DNA from: Taishania sp.
GTDB taxonomy: Bacteria; Bacteroidota; Bacteroidia; Flavobacteriales_D; Crocinitomicaceae
Assembly (NCBI GenBank): GCA_030150045.1
Contig: JASLGM010000012.1
Coordinates: forward strand, 1-25,828
Length of the DNA stretch: 25,828 bases
Direction: 5' to 3'
Shown here piece after piece: positions 1-6,766 of the stretch; within the stretch, counting starts at the first letter, position 1; the number at the start of each line of letters is the position of its first letter. The notes beneath the pieces are model-generated. The model searched no databases. It saw only the letters and a program-made list of their open reading frames with translations, and had not been told where the DNA came from. A program made the translations under genes and the position numbers.

Positions 1-81
1 ACTAAGTTCTTTTACTGTTCTACCTGATTTAAGTAATTCTACAATCATTACTTTAAAATCGTTGTCATACTGTTTTGCCAT
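1..81 (-). CDS. IS3-family transposase OrfA, N-terminal part (runs off window)
   Basis: The first 27 codons of a minus-strand gene are present, from an ATG at 81-79 to the window edge. The start reads MAKQYDNDFKVMIVELLKSG, followed by RTVKELS. This is the typical opening of the small helix-turn-helix OrfA of IS3-family elements, which binds the terminal repeats and is joined to the DDE catalytic OrfB by frameshifting. The ATG lies about 60 bases inside the inferred IS end, as expected. The rest of the gene is outside the window, so whether the transposase is intact cannot be judged. The family call rests on the N-terminal pattern and the TG-starting end sequence. Confidence 0.75.
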   Translation of the reverse strand, partial: MAKQYDNDFKVMIVELLKSGRTVKELS

Positions 82-140
82 ACTATTAAGATAATAAAAT
101 CGGGCTAATAAAATTTGTCACAATAAAGATAGACAGTCCA
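1..140 (-). mobile_element. End of an IS3-family insertion sequence
   Basis: Read on the minus strand, the element begins at 140 with TGGACTGTCTATC, a TG-starting end of IS3/IS150-group type, and enters the orfA start 59 bases later. The outer boundary is set by comparison with 6025-6067: the 43 bases from 141 match that second repeat copy exactly, and the match stops at 140. The other IS end and any target duplication lie outside the window. Confidence 0.7.
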
Positions 141-220
141 GTGTGAACAAAAAAGATATAGCGAATAGCCCGACCGCTTCACCATCCCCAAAGCATTGGG
201 AAGGTGAAGCGGAAACGCCC
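141..220 (-). repeat. Dispersed repeat family 1, copy A (interrupted by the IS)
   Basis: The segment shares 43 consecutive bases with 6025-6067. It then has the hairpin arms CGCTTCACC and GGTGAAGCG around a loop that differs from the other copy, and ends in the shared GGAAACGCCC. It is the 5' half of the element described under copy B; the other half should lie beyond the IS. It has no plausible reading frame. The bases from 221 to 490 hold no gene that I can see. Confidence 0.75.
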
Positions 221-344
221 AAAATAATCTTCTCCTCAAAAACAACAACATGGACTGACTAAATATTGATTTTATCATTTTAAACACGTACTTTGTTTAT
301 TTAAATGTATTTTATGTTTATTTTAGTAGTTTGATTACGCATTG

Positions 345-372
345 TTTTTCACCAATTTACAATTGGTAAAAA
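345..372. terminator. Small hairpin flanked by T and A runs
   Basis: ACCAATT-TAC-AATTGGT (351-367) is a perfect 7-bp inverted repeat preceded by TTTTT and followed by AAAAA, the form of a weak bidirectional terminator. No gene is seen ending next to it on either strand, so its role is uncertain. Confidence 0.3.
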
Positions 373-490
373 CGAATAAGATTGCGCACGAACTACTATA
401 CATAAACAGAATTAATCGCTTGATGCAATATCGGAGTTAAACAAAAAAAGAGATTGCTACAATTACTAAAACGACACACTACTAATTATT

Positions 491-1054
491 ATGGAAGATG
501 ATGCTAAACAAAGAGTGCTTGAAATTCTGACGGCTTCTTTTAAAGATAATCAGTCGATTCATTTTGTTCTAAAACAAGATAGAAAAAGAGATGTAAGACT
601 TCGAAAATTGATTGAATACGCTATTTTTTATGGGGAGCGTTTCGGAGAGCTTTATTTATCTGAAGATAGGAATGCATGCTACATAACGCTTGACACTGAA
701 AAGAAAAAAATGACACTGAGCAGTATCATTTGGGATTTGAAATTGATTTTTCAATGTATAGGAATTCGGCACATCAAAAAAGTACTAAAAAGGGAAGCTT
801 TGATTAAGTCGAATCACCCAAATGAAGGCTTTATTCACTTATGGTATATTGGTGTCATTCCAACTCAACAAAATTTGGGAAATGGGACAAGATTGATGAA
901 GAGGATAATTGAAAATGCTAAATCTCAGAACAAAAAAATCTTTCTTGAGACCTCAACGGAAAGTAATTTTATATTCTATGAAAATTTAGGATTTCAAGAA
1001 GAAGTAACACTTAATCAGCTAGGATATTCATTAAAAATGTATTCGATAGGATGA
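491..1054 (+). CDS. GNAT-family N-acetyltransferase
   Basis: A 187-residue protein with the GNAT fold in its C-terminal half. The core is WYIGVIPTQQNLGNGTRLM at about residues 118-136, which fits beta-strand 4 followed by the acetyl-CoA pyrophosphate loop (Q/R-x-x-G-x-G/A). It is followed by the late strand and helix with FYENLGF, the usual 'Y-x-x-x-G-F' end of GNAT proteins. GNAT enzymes move the acetyl group of acetyl-CoA to an amine, but the substrate cannot be told here. The N-terminal ~110 residues are unlike the standard fold and may set specificity. The stop codon overlaps the next ATG by four bases (ATGA, 1051-1054), so it is coupled to a membrane-bound regulator. The ATG start follows an A-rich stretch with no Shine-Dalgarno, normal for Bacteroidota. 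Confidence 0.85.
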   Translation: MEDDAKQRVLEILTASFKDNQSIHFVLKQDRKRDVRLRKLIEYAIFYGERFGELYLSEDRNACYITLDTEKKKMTLSSIIWDLKLIFQCIGIRHIKKVLKREALIKSNHPNEGFIHLWYIGVIPTQQNLGNGTRLMKRIIENAKSQNKKIFLETSTESNFIFYENLGFQEEVTLNQLGYSLKMYSIG

Positions 1055-1986
1055 ATCAAACCGTATTTGGAACCGAAATGGTTTTATTGACATTTGTGAT
1101 CTGTGTTATTCAGCTGTTGGCATTGTTCATTCATTTTGGGGTACTGATTTCAAAATCATATAACAGAGCTAATTGGCGATTTCTGTTATTAATCTTCTTA
1201 TTTGTTTGTTACAATTTATGCAGTGGATTGTTTCCTGATTCAACTATTCATTCGATTAATCTATTTACACAAAATGTACTAGCTTTCGGAAGCGGTATTC
1301 TTCTAGCATGTTATTACTTCTATTTTCTTGTAAAGGAGATTGAAATCACACAGCGAAAATTGTTTAATATTAAGTTTCTTTTCTTGTCATTGTTTTTTTC
1401 TTTTGTGTTACTTTATGTTGGTACATATCTGATTTATGGAAATTTGCAGATCGCAAAACAAATTTTTATTATTCCACCAGTAATTATAGCTCTTTATTTT
1501 TGTTTTACTACTATTCGCGAGATTCGAATAAAATCAACACAATCCGCTATTCAAGGGGTATATAGAAGTATAAATATTTCAGGGAAATTAGGAATTACTT
1601 TTATGGCTACTATGCCTATTGTTGTTTTGTTTGGAGATTATCAATTACTTAATAATGGACTCGTTAATATTAGTTTTTTCTTAATTTGGTTTTCATATTA
1701 TGCACTGTTGATTGCTCAATCTCGAAATGAAAGAGATTTAAAGAATTGTAGAAAGAATCAAACAACTATTTGCATCACTGAAATAGGGCTAACTCCTCGA
1801 TAATTAGAAATCGGATCATCTATTCTTAAAGGAGAAAGCTATAATGAGCTCGCAGAAAAAATGTTTATCAGTCGTAAAACGATTTCAAAACATGCCTCTA
1901 ATATTTTCAAAAAGGCAGGGTGTAGCAATCGGGAAAGTTTTCTATTAATGTTTTCAAACGCATTAATTCAAAGAGTTTATGACTAA
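1051..1986 (+). pseudogene. 7-TM membrane protein with C-terminal LuxR-type HTH, split by an in-frame TAA
   Basis: Codons 1-250 encode about seven hydrophobic segments (roughly residues 8-32, 42-60, 72-94, 108-130, 136-150, 178-195, 203-222). They end in GLTPR, the start of a LuxR/GerE helix-turn-helix. A TAA at 1801-1803 interrupts the frame, and the same frame then runs 60 more codons with the rest of that HTH, including YNELAEKMFISRKTISKH and a KKAGCSNR tail, to TAA at 1984-1986. The family pattern LTPRE(I/L)E places a Glu exactly at the stop, so one GAA-to-TAA change explains it. The intact protein would be a membrane-anchored transcription factor of 311 residues. As written, translation yields only the membrane part. 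Alternatives are a base-call error or stop readthrough. It overlaps the acetyltransferase by 4 bp and probably shares its transcript. Confidence 0.8.
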
Positions 1987-2024
1987 TACGTAATGACGTA
2001 CGTATGAAATACGTTCAAAATACG
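1985..2024. promoter_or_regulatory. Cluster of TACG/CGTA motifs, possible regulator site
   Basis: TACGTA (1987-1992), ACGTACGT (1996-2003), the dyad ACGTAT-GAA-ATACGT (2000-2014) and another ATACG (2020-2024) are packed within 40 bases just after the regulator gene and before the peptide operon. The arrangement looks like a multi-site operator, but no binding protein can be named. Confidence 0.35.
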
Positions 2025-2076
2025 CCCTGATTTTCAACTGTTTCATGTGTCGATTGTCTAACATTGAGTGTTCATG

Positions 2077-2096
2077 TTAATTGTTGCAACAATTAA
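2077..2096. promoter_or_regulatory. Perfect 20-bp palindrome upstream of the precursor gene
   Basis: TTAATTGTTG and CAACAATTAA form an uninterrupted perfect dyad whose right edge lies about 90 bases before the precursor start. No T tract follows, so an operator is more likely than a terminator. No clear TAnnTTTG box was found between it and 2188. Confidence 0.4.
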
Positions 2097-2187
2097 GTAA
2101 CCGATTTTTGTTGTTATCGTTAAAAACAGCTATTTACTGGGTAAGCCGAAAACCAAAAAGAGTAGGCATCAATTAATTTTTTTAGAA

Positions 2188-2388
2188 ATGGGAAATTCAA
2201 AATTAGATTTGTTTGAAAAAAAGCAAATAAGCAAGAAAGAAGACGTTACCGGTAAGGGAGTAAAAACGACCTACAATAGTAATTCTACTGGTTGGGAACG
2301 TGAGGATACTTGGTATTTGTTTAAAAAGAACAATACATCAACAGTTGATGAGTGGAATTGTCCAGAAGGACACACAGATTATCGTTAA
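2188..2388 (+). CDS. Candidate grasp-with-spasm RiPP precursor peptide
   Basis: A 66-residue ORF opens the peptide operon. Its first part, with KLDLFEKKQISKKE at residues 5-18, resembles the amphipathic leaders of Bacteroidota peptide precursors. A short G-K-G stretch at 22-24 could be the leader/core border, although it is not a true double-glycine site. The rest (25-66) is rich in Thr, Ser, Lys, Asp and Glu, including NSNSTGWEREDTWY and TSTVDEW. Such residues are what an ATP-grasp ligase needs to form side-chain ester or amide cross-links. The role is inferred from size, composition and position before the ATP-grasp and SPASM genes; I know no close relative by sequence. A strong hairpin follows at once, typical of a precursor made in excess. 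The ATG follows AT-rich DNA with no obvious Shine-Dalgarno. Confidence 0.6.
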   Translation: MGNSKLDLFEKKQISKKEDVTGKGVKTTYNSNSTGWEREDTWYLFKKNNTSTVDEWNCPEGHTDYR

Positions 2389-2394
2389 TTTTTT

Positions 2395-2427
2395 AGCAGT
2401 TAAACATATTCAATATGTTTAACTGCT
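2395..2427 (+). terminator. 14-bp perfect hairpin after the precursor gene
   Basis: AGCAGTTAAACATA, loop TTCAA, TATGTTTAACTGCT: a perfect 14-bp stem beginning seven bases after the precursor stop. The following bases (TTCTG) are only weakly T-rich, so partial termination or 3'-end protection of the precursor message is more likely than full termination. The downstream genes run in the same direction. Confidence 0.65.
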
Positions 2428-2511
2428 TTCTGAAAACCTTAATCGAACTTTTCATCTAATAATACAAACCTGAATTACGTCTAATTTATTAAGTTGGCTT
2501 TATAATTTTTT

Positions 2512-3486
2512 ATGAAAAAAAATGTTTTAAACATTATTCTGATTTTAATATCAGGAATTTTTGACTTATTAAGTCAAGAAGATCAATATTATAAAGATTT
2601 CAACTATGCGTATGAGATACTTACCACAAATAAAAACAGTAGAACAATAGCAGAAGCAGATTCTATTTTTGAACATTTATTTAATGAGAGTGAAAATCAT
2701 CACCTTGAAGAAGTTATTAAGGTTGTTAATCAAAGAAGCCGACAAAACAGTGAACAAAAGTCTTTTTATATAAATACACTTGTTAAGGTTTCTAAAAAGT
2801 ATAAATATTATAAAAGAGAAACAAATGAACCTCTTTTAACAAAACGTAAGTTTAATTTGATAAAAAAAGAATTAGATGTAAACGGCAATCACAGAAAAAA
2901 GACATTGTATCTTGTTAAAATGATTTTAACCGATCAAAAAGCAAGAAAGAAAAAAGAAAATATTTATTTAGCAGACTCATTAAATGCGATTAAAATAACA
3001 AAAATGCTATCAGACACAAGTTTGATAAGAGATTTGACCTATTCAAACAAACAAATGTTAGAGCTTTTAATCTTACATGGAGGAATTAAATGTTACAAAC
3101 AAGAATTAGATTTAATACGGCATTATGTTGGTGAAAAACGTTATTTGAGTAGAGGGTTATTAAGCACCTTAGTCGAAAGAGCTGGAGTATTTGGGGGGGA
3201 AACACATAAGATCATAAATAATGAATTAATACCTATTGATAATAAAAATCAAAAAATATGCGCATTTGATGATAGCTACAATCTTTCTTATTCCAATATT
3301 GGAGAAATGCGATTCTATCGTAATCATAAACAAGTTTTTGTACCTATCAATCCTAATTTAAGTTTAGAAGAAATCAATCAAGTTAGAAGGTATTGCTTTC
3401 TTCCCGATTACTCTCAAAGTTCAAATGACTTATTTGTGTATCCTAATGCAATAGAATGGTGTGGAATTGTAAATTACAATGAATGA
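2512..3486 (+). CDS. Exported protein of unknown function in the peptide operon (possibly DUF6624-like)
   Basis: A 324-residue protein with an N-terminal hydrophobic segment (residues 4-20, LNIILILISGIFDLL) that looks like a signal peptide, so it probably acts in the periplasm or envelope. In the second half, the spaced pattern KMILTDQKAR, DSLNAIKITKML and LLILHGG, then a late VRRYCFLPDY, recalls the DUF6624 family (L-x-x-M-x-x-x-DQ-x-x-R; LQH; I-x-x-x-R-x-x-x-GL), but the match is only by eye. It lies between the precursor and the ATP-grasp gene and overlaps the latter by four bases (ATGA), so it belongs to the peptide operon. It could take part in sensing, processing or self-protection. No catalytic motif was recognised. 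Confidence 0.6.
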   Translation: MKKNVLNIILILISGIFDLLSQEDQYYKDFNYAYEILTTNKNSRTIAEADSIFEHLFNESENHHLEEVIKVVNQRSRQNSEQKSFYINTLVKVSKKYKYYKRETNEPLLTKRKFNLIKKELDVNGNHRKKTLYLVKMILTDQKARKKKENIYLADSLNAIKITKMLSDTSLIRDLTYSNKQMLELLILHGGIKCYKQELDLIRHYVGEKRYLSRGLLSTLVERAGVFGGETHKIINNELIPIDNKNQKICAFDDSYNLSYSNIGEMRFYRNHKQVFVPINPNLSLEEINQVRRYCFLPDYSQSSNDLFVYPNAIEWCGIVNYNE

Positions 3487-4445
3487 TATTAATAATTAGT
3501 GAATCATTAGAACCTACAACAAATGAAATTTGTAAATGGTTGAATTTTTACAACGTCAAATGGTTTAGAATTAATGAAGAAGATTACGTTCGCATAGAAA
3601 AAATTGAAATTTCAAATGAAAAAATTGAATTCATTTTGAAGTTGAATAATGAAAGTTTCATTAGATACTCTGACATTACATTTGTTTATTATCGAAGAGG
3701 TATTATAAATTTAGAATTACCCAGTGAAAATACACCTACAAGTCTTAGGAAATTTTTATTACAAGAACGCCTAAATATAATTGAGTTTTTACATTCGAGG
3801 CTTGAATTAAAAAACTCTTTAGGTAAATTTGAAAAACACGGCGCAAATAAATTAAGTGTATTAGCTAAAGCTATAGAAGTTGGATTGAAAATCCCAACTT
3901 CATATATTCTTACAGAAATGGAATCCGTAAGGGAAATAATCAGCAATGATTCATTTATCACTAAAGCCATTTTTGAAGCTATAAGTTTTAAAGAAGACAA
4001 TGTCGGTTATTCCAATCCTACTTCTGAAGTGAATCTACTTCAAATACCTGAACATACTCGACAACTTTTCCCAAGTTTAATTCAAAAGAATATTCCTAAA
4101 GATTATGAATTGAGAACAGTTTTTATTGATGGTGATTTTTTCTCAATGGCTATTCTATCTAATTCCAATTCAAAAACGAAAATTGATTATAGAAATTATG
4201 ATTCAACTTTACCCAATAGAAATATACCGATTGAAATTCCTATTGACATCAAAAATAAGTTGACCGAATTAATGAAAGCACTTGATTATAATTTTGGATG
4301 TATTGACATGATTTACCACAACAAGGAATATTACTTCTTGGAGATAAATCCTGTTGGTCAATTTGGCGTTTTATCAGAAAAATGCGGTTACAATCTTGAA
4401 AAGGTAATAGCAGAAAAAATAGTATCAAAATGGAAAGGAAATTAA
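3483..4445 (+). CDS. gwsG: Grasp-with-spasm ATP-grasp peptide maturase (GwsG)
   Basis: A 320-residue ATP-grasp ligase. The N-terminal ~110 residues form the pre-ATP-grasp half (MILIISESLEPTTNEICKWL, then FVYYRRG at about 68-74). Central strands provide the nucleotide site, with KAIFEA near residue 160 and QKNIPKDYELRTVFIDG at about 201-217. The C-terminal metal-binding part has FGCIDMIYH and EINPVGQFG (E287, N289), the Mg-ATP motif of the MvdD/PsnB-like peptide-modifying group. Members phosphorylate Asp or Glu side chains of a precursor and join them to Thr, Ser or Lys as esters or amides. The length is normal and no lesion is seen. It overlaps its upstream partner by 4 bp and the small downstream ORF by 16 bp. 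The assignment to the grasp-with-spasm type rests on the adjacent SPASM gene. Confidence 0.85.
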   Translation: MILIISESLEPTTNEICKWLNFYNVKWFRINEEDYVRIEKIEISNEKIEFILKLNNESFIRYSDITFVYYRRGIINLELPSENTPTSLRKFLLQERLNIIEFLHSRLELKNSLGKFEKHGANKLSVLAKAIEVGLKIPTSYILTEMESVREIISNDSFITKAIFEAISFKEDNVGYSNPTSEVNLLQIPEHTRQLFPSLIQKNIPKDYELRTVFIDGDFFSMAILSNSNSKTKIDYRNYDSTLPNRNIPIEIPIDIKNKLTELMKALDYNFGCIDMIYHNKEYYFLEINPVGQFGVLSEKCGYNLEKVIAEKIVSKWKGN

Positions 4446-4597
4446 AAAATAAAAACTGGAAGGATGAAGTCCTTCCTTTAAGTTCTTTTTTTTGGAAACA
4501 AACTAAGCAAATAAAAACTAAGCAAGGTGTTCGTTATATAGATAGTCTAAAAGCATGTGTTTATAATTGTCCAACTAAAAGCAGACCTATTTTATGA
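4430..4597 (+). CDS. 55-aa ORF of unknown function inside the peptide operon
   Basis: An ATG at 4430, within the last codons of gwsG, opens a 55-codon frame ending in TGA at 4595-4597. That TGA overlaps the gwsS ATG as ATGA. It begins MERKLKNKNWKDEVLPLSSF, is basic (many Lys and Arg), has aromatic FFWK, and carries two cysteines as ACVYNC near the end. No family was recognised. Its reality is supported by the fit between two genes with overlaps on both sides, the usual sign of translational coupling, and by the lack of any other gene in this gap. It could be a second small peptide or a small partner protein, or just a frame that carries ribosomes to gwsS. Confidence 0.45.
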   Translation: MERKLKNKNWKDEVLPLSSFFWKQTKQIKTKQGVRYIDSLKACVYNCPTKSRPIL

Positions 4598-5612
4598 GTG
4601 AATATATACTTTCTCCTGATTGTATTTCTGTTTCAGGTTACAACAAATCAATAATAATGGATTTATCTCGTCAAGACTATTATGAATATTAGTCAGAAGT
4701 TGATTTTTTAAAAAATAGTGTAATTCTGGATAAATTAAAAAAAGAAGAGTTGGTTCTTGAAAAAGATACATACATAAATGTCAAAACTCTGTCCCATGAT
4801 TATGAAAGACCAAGTATAATTGACATTTGTGTAATTGAATATTTGCCAGATGTAGATGTTGTTGTAAATTGTATTCAAAAATTTGGAATTAGTGTCGTTG
4901 GTTTACTCATAAATGGCGACGAACATTTTTCAAAAGAAGAGCTACAAAACGTTCTGATAAAACTTGAAAGTTTTGCAATCGAAAGAGTTGAAATTTACTT
5001 TGAATCGGCAAAAGTTAATGAGGAAGATATTCGCTTATTTTCTAACTTATATTTAGAACATCCATTTTTAAATACAACTTTCTTTTTCAACGAAATAGAC
5101 ATAAAATCTACATCTGTTTACAATCAGGTAAAATTTATAAAAAATTCATTCGATAAAAACTTAATTCCCCAACAAGATAATTTTATTATTGATTTTAGCT
5201 TTTATTCCGATTCATTACTGAATAATGCGTCTTTTTATAAAAAAATTTTCATCAGCAGAAATGGTGATTTTTATGAATCCCCTCATAAAAGAATATTGAT
5301 TGGAAATTCAATTGTAAATCTTCAATTAGATAAATTAAACGAAATTTGGGCAGCAACAAAGAATATGTTTGATGTCTGTAAAGATTGTGAATTTCGATAT
5401 CTGTGTGTGGATAACCGAATGCCGTATCAACGTTCTGGCAGGGAATGGTATCATAAGATTGAGTGTAATTACAATCCTTATATTTCTAAATGGCAGGGGG
5501 GGAGGAAGACTATTTTTCATTAGCTGAATGTGGTGTTGTTTCCAATGAAACTGAATTTTCTATTGATCATGAGAGAATTGCCGAAATTAATAAACAATTG
5601 TGGGGAGAATGA
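4594..5612 (+). pseudogene. gwsS: Grasp-with-spasm SPASM-domain peptide maturase (GwsS), with nonsense and frameshift
   Basis: The true start is the ATG at 4594 (MSEYILSPDCISVSGYNK), whose opening fits GwsS-type proteins. Codon 33 is TAG (4690-4692), after QDYYEY. The frame then continues through a SPASM domain with CKDCEFRYLC (Cys 262, 265, 271) and ECNYNPY. A run of seven G at 5496-5502 breaks the frame, which stops at 5521-5523. In the next frame the expected tail EEDYFSLAECGVVSNETEF continues to TGA at 5610-5612; eight or five G would restore it. No CxxxCxxC radical SAM motif is present, as I recall for this family, so SPASM probably binds the Fe-S clusters alone. The tail overlaps the C39 gene as ATGA. 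Decay is likely, but slippage at the G run could also act as a switch. Confidence 0.85.
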
Positions 5613-5746
5613 GACAGTTTCCTTTTTATCAACAACCCGATGAAATGAACTGCGGACCCACTTGTTTACGCATGATAGCAAAGTATTACGGACGTTCTAT
5701 TTCTTTAGAAAAACTTACTGAAACGACAAGGCTACACACTATATAA
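5609..5746 (+). pseudogene. Truncated C39 peptidase (bacteriocin/RiPP exporter stump)
   Basis: Only 45 codons remain: MRQFPFYQQPDEMNCGPTCL, then RMIAKYYGRSISLEKLTETT. This is the start of a C39 peptidase domain, with the catalytic Cys15 in NCGPTC and the oxyanion Gln9 six residues before it. In related clusters such a domain begins a ~700-residue peptidase-containing ABC transporter that cuts the leader and exports the product. Here the catalytic His and Asp, the membrane domain and the ATPase are all missing. The frame turns into unrelated DNA near 5730 and stops at 5744-5746. The ATGA overlap with the restored gwsS end shows the original operon order. Neither leader removal nor export by this protein is possible. 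Confidence 0.85.
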
Positions 5747-5783
5747 TTAACCTTTCAAAAAACTATTTTCATAGGATTGATTT

Positions 5784-5930
5784 GGCTTCCTTAACGGTCT
5801 ACGCGCTTTAGTCAACTCCGAATAAAAGGTTCATGTACCGTTTACCACGTGCTTCCGTTGGTCTCAGTGGTAAACGCGCATTCACGCTTTTCTCCGTTCG
5901 TTGAGCTACCGCACTCCGCCCTGGCAGAAA
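5784..5930 (+). repeat. Dispersed repeat family 2, copy 1
   Basis: About 147 bases that match the reverse complement of 15339-15489 at roughly four bases in five by eye, beginning GGCTTCCTTAACGGTCTACG. Conserved blocks include TTAACGGTCTACGCG and CCACGTGCTTCC. An internal stem GTTTACCAC/GTGGTAAAC is perfect here but not kept in the other copy. No reading frame is shared by the two copies, so it is noncoding. It begins about 37 bases after the truncated exporter. Confidence 0.7.
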
Positions 5931-5970
5931 ATCCTATTCTCAACAAGCAATCCATCGTTTGAAAACCAAT

Positions 5971-6093
5971 CGCGTTAGGGATAGCAGCGACATTCTTTTT
6001 TGTTCCTGCATCAAGGAACTTGTGGTGTGAACAAAAAAGATATAGCGAATAGCCCGACCGCTTCACCAAAACTTTGGTGAAGCGGAAACGCCC
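5971..6093 (-). repeat. Dispersed repeat family 1, copy B (most complete)
   Basis: Read on the minus strand: GGGCGTTTCC, stem 1 (CCGCTTCACC/GGTGAAGCGG), then TCGGGCTATTCGCTATATC, then stem 2 (TTTTTTGTTC/GAACAAAAAA) around a variable middle, then AATGTCGCTGCTATCCCTAA. The same order occurs at 13977-14095 and 23953-24055, and half of it at 141-220. The stems change while the flanking blocks stay, which suggests an RNA or DNA structure under selection or a small mobile repeat. The bases from 6094 to 6250 hold only the sigma-factor promoter region. Confidence 0.75.
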
Positions 6094-6189
6094 ATTTTTT
6101 ACTTCTTCAACATTCTTTTTTTAATTTTACATTTTCTTAATTGCTTGATTGTTGAGGTGTTTCTCCTTATGCGGGTATTATTTTTAATT

Positions 6190-6197
6190 TATTTTTG
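6190..6197 (+). promoter_or_regulatory. Promoter -7 box for the sigma-factor operon
   Basis: TATTTTTG fits the Bacteroidota TAnnTTTG box, 53 bases before the ATG at 6251. No TTG lies at the expected distance upstream, so support is moderate. Confidence 0.4.
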
Positions 6198-6250
6198 TGT
6201 ATCATGTCACCTTTTTCCAATTAAAGACACTTACTTTCTGAGTGAACATT

Positions 6251-6766
6251 ATGAGTACCAAAAAGAGAAAACAATTCATGCGTTTGTATACGCCTGTACA
6301 TGCCCCTTTTGAGCGGTTTTGTAAGGCGCGCACTTATGGTGAAATGGATTTTAAAGATTTAATGCAGGAAACAATTGCAATCGCATTTGAAAAACTGGAT
6401 GAATTGAAAAATACAGATGCTTTTTTGCATTTTCTCTTTGGAATAAGTGTTCGGGTGTTGTCGAACAATCATAAAAAAAAGAAAGAAGAACGATGGATGG
6501 AACACGTGGAAATCAAAGATACAGGTTGTGTTGCTGCAGAAAAACAACTGGAAATTGAAGATTTGTACAAGGCGTTAGGGAAATTGTCTGCGGATCAAAG
6601 GGAAGCTATTATCCTTTTTGAAATTTCAGGATTTTCCACCAAAGAAGTTGCAGAAATACAAAATGTTAGTGTGGATGCAGTGAAAAAACGCCTGTCTCGT
6701 GGTCGTCAGGAGCTCACTTTATTAATGTCGGAAGATCAAACAACCGTAAAAATGAAGGTGTCATGA
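6251..6766 (+). CDS. ECF-type RNA polymerase sigma factor
   Basis: A 171-residue sigma-70-family protein. Region 2 is represented by DFKDLMQETIAIAFEKLDEL (about residues 35-54) and a following NTDAFLHFLFGISVRVL. Region 4 has LSADQREAIILFEISGFSTK and EVAEIQNVSVDAVKKRLSRG (about 119-158), the helix-turn-helix that reads the -35 element. A GTG nine bases earlier could also start the frame, but the ATG at 6251 (MSTKKRKQ) gives the usual length and was preferred. Its TGA overlaps the next ATG (ATGA, 6763-6766), so it is coupled to a membrane protein that may be its regulator or main target. Sigma factors of this group direct RNA polymerase to a small set of envelope or stress genes; the target set is not visible here. 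Confidence 0.9.
   Translation: MSTKKRKQFMRLYTPVHAPFERFCKARTYGEMDFKDLMQETIAIAFEKLDELKNTDAFLHFLFGISVRVLSNNHKKKKEERWMEHVEIKDTGCVAAEKQLEIEDLYKALGKLSADQREAIILFEISGFSTKEVAEIQNVSVDAVKKRLSRGRQELTLLMSEDQTTVKMKVS

Noticed and set aside
105..287. Minus-strand 60-codon frame over the IS end and repeat copy A
   Set aside because: It spans the IS/repeat junction and shares its codons with a repeat copy; no family resemblance.
3689..4000. Minus-strand frame inside gwsG
   Set aside because: Antisense shadow of an intact ATP-grasp gene, no independent signal.
5842..6069. Minus-strand 75-codon frame across the repeats
   Set aside because: It lies within repeat copies of families 1 and 2 whose other copies do not keep the frame.
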